A DNA stretch of 10,231 bases from an uncultured Oxalobacteraceae bacterium (GTDB lineage: Bacteria > Pseudomonadota > Gammaproteobacteria > Burkholderiales > Burkholderiaceae): NCBI GenBank assembly GCA_946479255.1, contig CAMLFK010000182.1, positions 1-10,231 on the forward strand, read 5' to 3'. Numbering within the stretch: position 1 is the stretch's first letter; every line of letters starts with the position of its first letter. The notes beneath the pieces are model-generated. The model was given only the letters and a program-made list of their open reading frames with translations, did not search any database and had not been told where the DNA came from. The translations under genes and the position numbers were made by a program. Shown piece after piece: positions 6,977 through 10,231 of the stretch.

Positions 6977-8854
6977 TTACGGGTTCTTGACCGACAGGCC
7001 AGAAGTCCAGACGGTACCGATCGATACTTTGCTGAGCTTTTTCTTGCGGCCGTACCAGAGATTGACCACACCGCGCGACACAAACACGGCGGAGAACATC
7101 GAGGTCAGGATACCCAGGCAGTGCACCACGGCAAAGCCGCGGACCGGGCCTGAGCCGAAGAGCAACAGCGCCAGGCCGACGATCAGGGTGGTCACGTTCG
7201 AGTCGAGAATGGTGGCCCAGGCGCGGTCGAAACCGGCCGAAATCGATGCCTGCGGCGTATTTCCACCACGCAGTTCCTCGCGGATGCGCTCATTGATCAG
7301 CACGTTGGCGTCAATTGCCATACCCAGCGCCAGCGCAATAGCGGCGATACCCGGCAAGGTCAGCGTGACTTGCATCAGCGACAGCAATGCCAGCAGGAAC
7401 AGCAAGTTGGCGGCCAGCGCAGCCACGCTGAAGAAGCCGAACAGGTGGTAGTAGATGATCATGAAAACAGCGATGGCGATGAAGCCGTACAGGGTCGAAT
7501 ACAGGCCCTTGGCAATGTTCTCGGCACCCAGCTGCGGGCCGATCACACGTTCCTCGACCACTTCCATCGGTGCCGACAGGGCGCCGGCCTTGAGCAGCAG
7601 CGCCAGCTCGGTGGATTTCTCGGAGGTGCCCATGCCGGTGATCTGGAAGGTGCTGCCCAGTTCTTCCTGGATGTTCGGCGCCGACAGGATGCTGTACTTG
7701 CCTTTTTCTTTCAGCAGGATGGCCATGCGCTTGCCGACCCGTTCACGGGTGGCTTCGCGCATCTTGCGTCCGCCATCGCCGTTCAGGTCGACGCTGACGG
7801 CCGGCAGCTGGTTCTGGTCAAGTGCGGCAACGGCGTTCGAGATGTAATCACCGGTCAGGACCACGTCCTTGTAGACGACCAGCGGGCCGCCCTGGGCCGC
7901 GGTAAACAGTTCCGAGTTCAGCGGAATCGTAGCGGTCGTTTCGGTGCCCGGCACGATGGTGTCGTCGACCATGCGCAGTTCCAGCGTCGCGGTACGGCCG
8001 ATGATGTCTTTGGCGCGCGCCACGTCCTGCTGGCCTGGCAGCTGCACCACGATGCGGTCAGGACCCTGCTGCTGGATGATCGGCTCGGAGACGCCCAGTT
8101 CGTTCACCCGCTTGGACAGGGTGGCGATGTTCTGGGTCACGCCTTCGGCGATGGCGCGCTTGAGCGCTTCCGGCTTGAGGCCGACGACCAGTTTCAGGTC
8201 GGCGCCATCAAGGGCGTCCGTCATGGCCAGGTCCCGCATCTGGGCGGCCAGCACTTCGCGTGCCTTGGTGCGGGTTGCGGCGTCGCGGAATTTGATTTCC
8301 ACGTTGGCGCCGACGCGCTCGATACCGGCGTGGCGCACATTCTTGTCGCGCAGCAGGCTGCGCACGCTGGCCTGGATGCCCTTGATCTTGGTGTCTGCCG
8401 TGGCGTTGACGTCCACCTGCATCAGGAAGTGAACGCCGCCGCGCAGGTCGAGGCCGAGGTTCATCGCCTTCGCGCCCAGGGCCTGCATCCATGCCGGGAC
8501 GTTCTTCACCAGATTGACGGTAACGATATAGTCCGGATCGGTGGGATCGCGCTGGTTCAGCGCTTTTTCCAGGGCCAGCTTGGCCTTGAATTGTTCGTCG
8601 GTGCTGCCGAAAAGCGCACGCACCGTCGTTGAATTGCCGCTCCCCTCCAGGCTGACGCCTTCGGACTTGATGCCTTCGGTCTTCAGCGCAGTCGCGACCT
8701 GATCGGCCGTATCCGATGTCACCTTGACGGTCGACTTACCGGTCGTTACCTGCAGCGCGGGCGATTCGACGAAGTAGTTGGGCGCCGTGTACAACGCACC
8801 CAGCAGCAGCGTGATGACGATGACGACATATTTCCAGACGGGGTAACGATTCAT
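6977..8854 (-). CDS. secD: SecD, protein translocase accessory subunit
   Basis: A 625-residue inner-membrane partner of SecF (the E. coli protein has 615). One N-terminal membrane helix (about 7-23) is followed by a large periplasmic region containing LGLDLRGGVHF around Asp136, and by five C-terminal helices from about 450 onward. LGMAIDANVLINERIREEL contains Asp515, which aligns with E. coli Asp519, a residue tied to proton movement in SecDF. The start is taken at the ATG at 8854 (MNRYPVWKYVVIV), the usual betaproteobacterial N-terminus placing the helix at once; the frame is open to an ATG at 8902, but that would add 16 polar residues before the first helix. The gap to yajC is 54 nt and to secF 24 nt, so all three probably share one transcript. 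Confidence 0.97.
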   Translation of the reverse strand: MNRYPVWKYVVIVITLLLGALYTAPNYFVESPALQVTTGKSTVKVTSDTADQVATALKTEGIKSEGVSLEGSGNSTTVRALFGSTDEQFKAKLALEKALNQRDPTDPDYIVTVNLVKNVPAWMQALGAKAMNLGLDLRGGVHFLMQVDVNATADTKIKGIQASVRSLLRDKNVRHAGIERVGANVEIKFRDAATRTKAREVLAAQMRDLAMTDALDGADLKLVVGLKPEALKRAIAEGVTQNIATLSKRVNELGVSEPIIQQQGPDRIVVQLPGQQDVARAKDIIGRTATLELRMVDDTIVPGTETTATIPLNSELFTAAQGGPLVVYKDVVLTGDYISNAVAALDQNQLPAVSVDLNGDGGRKMREATRERVGKRMAILLKEKGKYSILSAPNIQEELGSTFQITGMGTSEKSTELALLLKAGALSAPMEVVEERVIGPQLGAENIAKGLYSTLYGFIAIAVFMIIYYHLFGFFSVAALAANLLFLLALLSLMQVTLTLPGIAAIALALGMAIDANVLINERIREELRGGNTPQASISAGFDRAWATILDSNVTTLIVGLALLLFGSGPVRGFAVVHCLGILTSMFSAVFVSRGVVNLWYGRKKKLSKVSIGTVWTSGLSVKNP

Positions 8855-8908
8855 ATTGTTCCAGCGTTCAATGTTGAGCGGGCGGCGGCACTGGGCCGCC
8901 ACACAGGC

Positions 8909-9241
8909 TTACAGGGACTTCAACGTGCCTTTAGGCAGCAAGGTGGAAATCGAGTTCTTTTGCACAACGATCTCGGTACCGGCCGACACTTCCAGCGTCA
9001 CGTAGGGATCGTTGACCTTGCTGACACGGCCGAGGATGCCGCCGGCGGTGATGACTTCGTCGCCCTTGGCCAGTGCGTCCATCATGGCGCGCTGTTCCTT
9101 GGCACGCTTTTGCTGAGGGCGGATCATGAGGAAGTACATGACCACAAACATCAGGATCAGCGGCAGGAAGGTCGACAGGCTGCCCATCAGGCCAGGATCG
9201 GCGGCAGGCGCCGCTTGCGCGTAAGCGTTAGAAATAAACAC
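8909..9241 (-). CDS. yajC: YajC, Sec translocase accessory subunit
   Basis: A 110-residue small membrane protein found with SecD and SecF; its exact role is still loosely defined. The N-terminus FISNAYAQAAPAA is followed by one membrane helix (about 22-40), the hallmark MIRPQQKRAKEQ (39-50) and a cytoplasmic domain with GDEVITAGGILGRV (60-73). The start is a GTG at 9241 preceded by CGGAG 5 nt away. The frame continues upstream to 9433, but that extension would overlap the end of tgt and gives a 174-residue protein, far above the usual length of about 110; the GTG start gives exactly the family length. It is the first gene of the yajC-secD-secF unit. Confidence 0.95.
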   Translation of the reverse strand: MFISNAYAQAAPAADPGLMGSLSTFLPLILMFVVMYFLMIRPQQKRAKEQRAMMDALAKGDEVITAGGILGRVSKVNDPYVTLEVSAGTEIVVQKNSISTLLPKGTLKSL

Positions 9242-9246
9242 GGAAA

Positions 9247-9250
9247 CTCC
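9247..9250 (-). promoter_or_regulatory. Ribosome binding site that fixes the yajC GTG start
   Basis: GGAG lies 5 nt before GTG at 9241. There is no ATG at this place, so this site, with the family length and the conserved FISNAYAQ start, supports the GTG codon. Confidence 0.6.
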
Positions 9251-9285
9251 GATTGTGAAAAAACCAGTTAAAAAAGCAGCGCTGT

Positions 9286-9294
9286 ATTCTAGCA
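9286..9294 (-). promoter_or_regulatory. Candidate extended -10 promoter of yajC-secD-secF
   Basis: On the minus strand TGCTAGAAT: TAGAAT matches 5 of 6 -10 bases and carries the TGn extension, which can make up for a weak -35 box. No good -35 hexamer is seen at 17 bp; TTGCCG lies at 19 bp. Transcription would start near 9279, about 38 nt before the yajC GTG. It sits in the 136-nt gap after tgt, so yajC-secDF may be made both from tgt read-through and from here. Confidence 0.5.
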
Positions 9295-9377
9295 CCGGCG
9301 CTACACGCCACGGCAACTGCGGGGATATGTGGCGCCGTTTCTTGTTATTACAACGACCTGTTTTTGCAACGGCGGAT

Positions 9378-10231
<854 letters not shown>

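Noticed and set aside
6083..8632. Long plus-strand open frames (356 and 420 codons) opposite secF and secD
   Set aside because: They lie entirely against conserved secF and secD, have low-complexity His/Gln/Asp-rich translations and no family features.
8855..8902. N-terminal extension of SecD to the ATG at 8902
   Set aside because: The 16 extra residues are polar and basic and precede the usual MNRYPxWKY start of betaproteobacterial SecD.

Overview
The window looks like chromosomal DNA of a high-GC betaproteobacterium. The Oxalobacteraceae (Massilia, Duganella or Janthinobacterium relatives) are my best guess, based on the tgt-yajC-secD-secF order, the style of the YajC, SecD and SecF proteins, and the plant-polysaccharide genes. 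The genus is an inference. All six supported genes lie on the minus strand, so transcription runs from high to low coordinates. No tRNA, rRNA, CRISPR array, insertion sequence or phage gene was seen.

Right half (about 5874-10231): a conserved housekeeping block. It holds tgt (queuine tRNA-ribosyltransferase, its start lost at the window edge), then yajC, secD and secF, which encode the membrane complex that assists the Sec translocon. A candidate extended -10 promoter sits between tgt and yajC, and a good intrinsic terminator follows secF.

Middle (5580-5929): a 350-base gene-free control region. In transcription order it holds the secF terminator, a perfect 15-bp inverted repeat with a 5-nt loop, a promoter with a perfect TTGACA -35 box, a perfect 14-bp LacI/GalR-type operator at the expected start of transcription, and a second promoter candidate whose -35 box overlaps another LacI-type palindrome.

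Left half (1-5579): a three-gene sugar-use operon. It encodes a GPH-family (MelB-like) sugar symporter, a GH94 phosphorylase joined to it by a TGATG stop/start overlap, and, 44 nt later, a GH3 beta-glucosidase with a signal peptide whose 3' end is cut off at base 1. The phosphorylase resembles cellobionic acid phosphorylase rather than cellobiose phosphorylase. The operon can therefore be read as a pathway for oxidised cellulose fragments: outside the inner membrane the GH3 enzyme would trim glucosides, the symporter would import cellobionate or a related disaccharide, and the phosphorylase would split it into glucose 1-phosphate and gluconate. The LacI-type operators suggest induction by the sugar. 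The repressor gene is not in the window.

Most of the window is well-known biology. The parts that deserve a closer look are the control region and the proposed substrate of the sugar operon.
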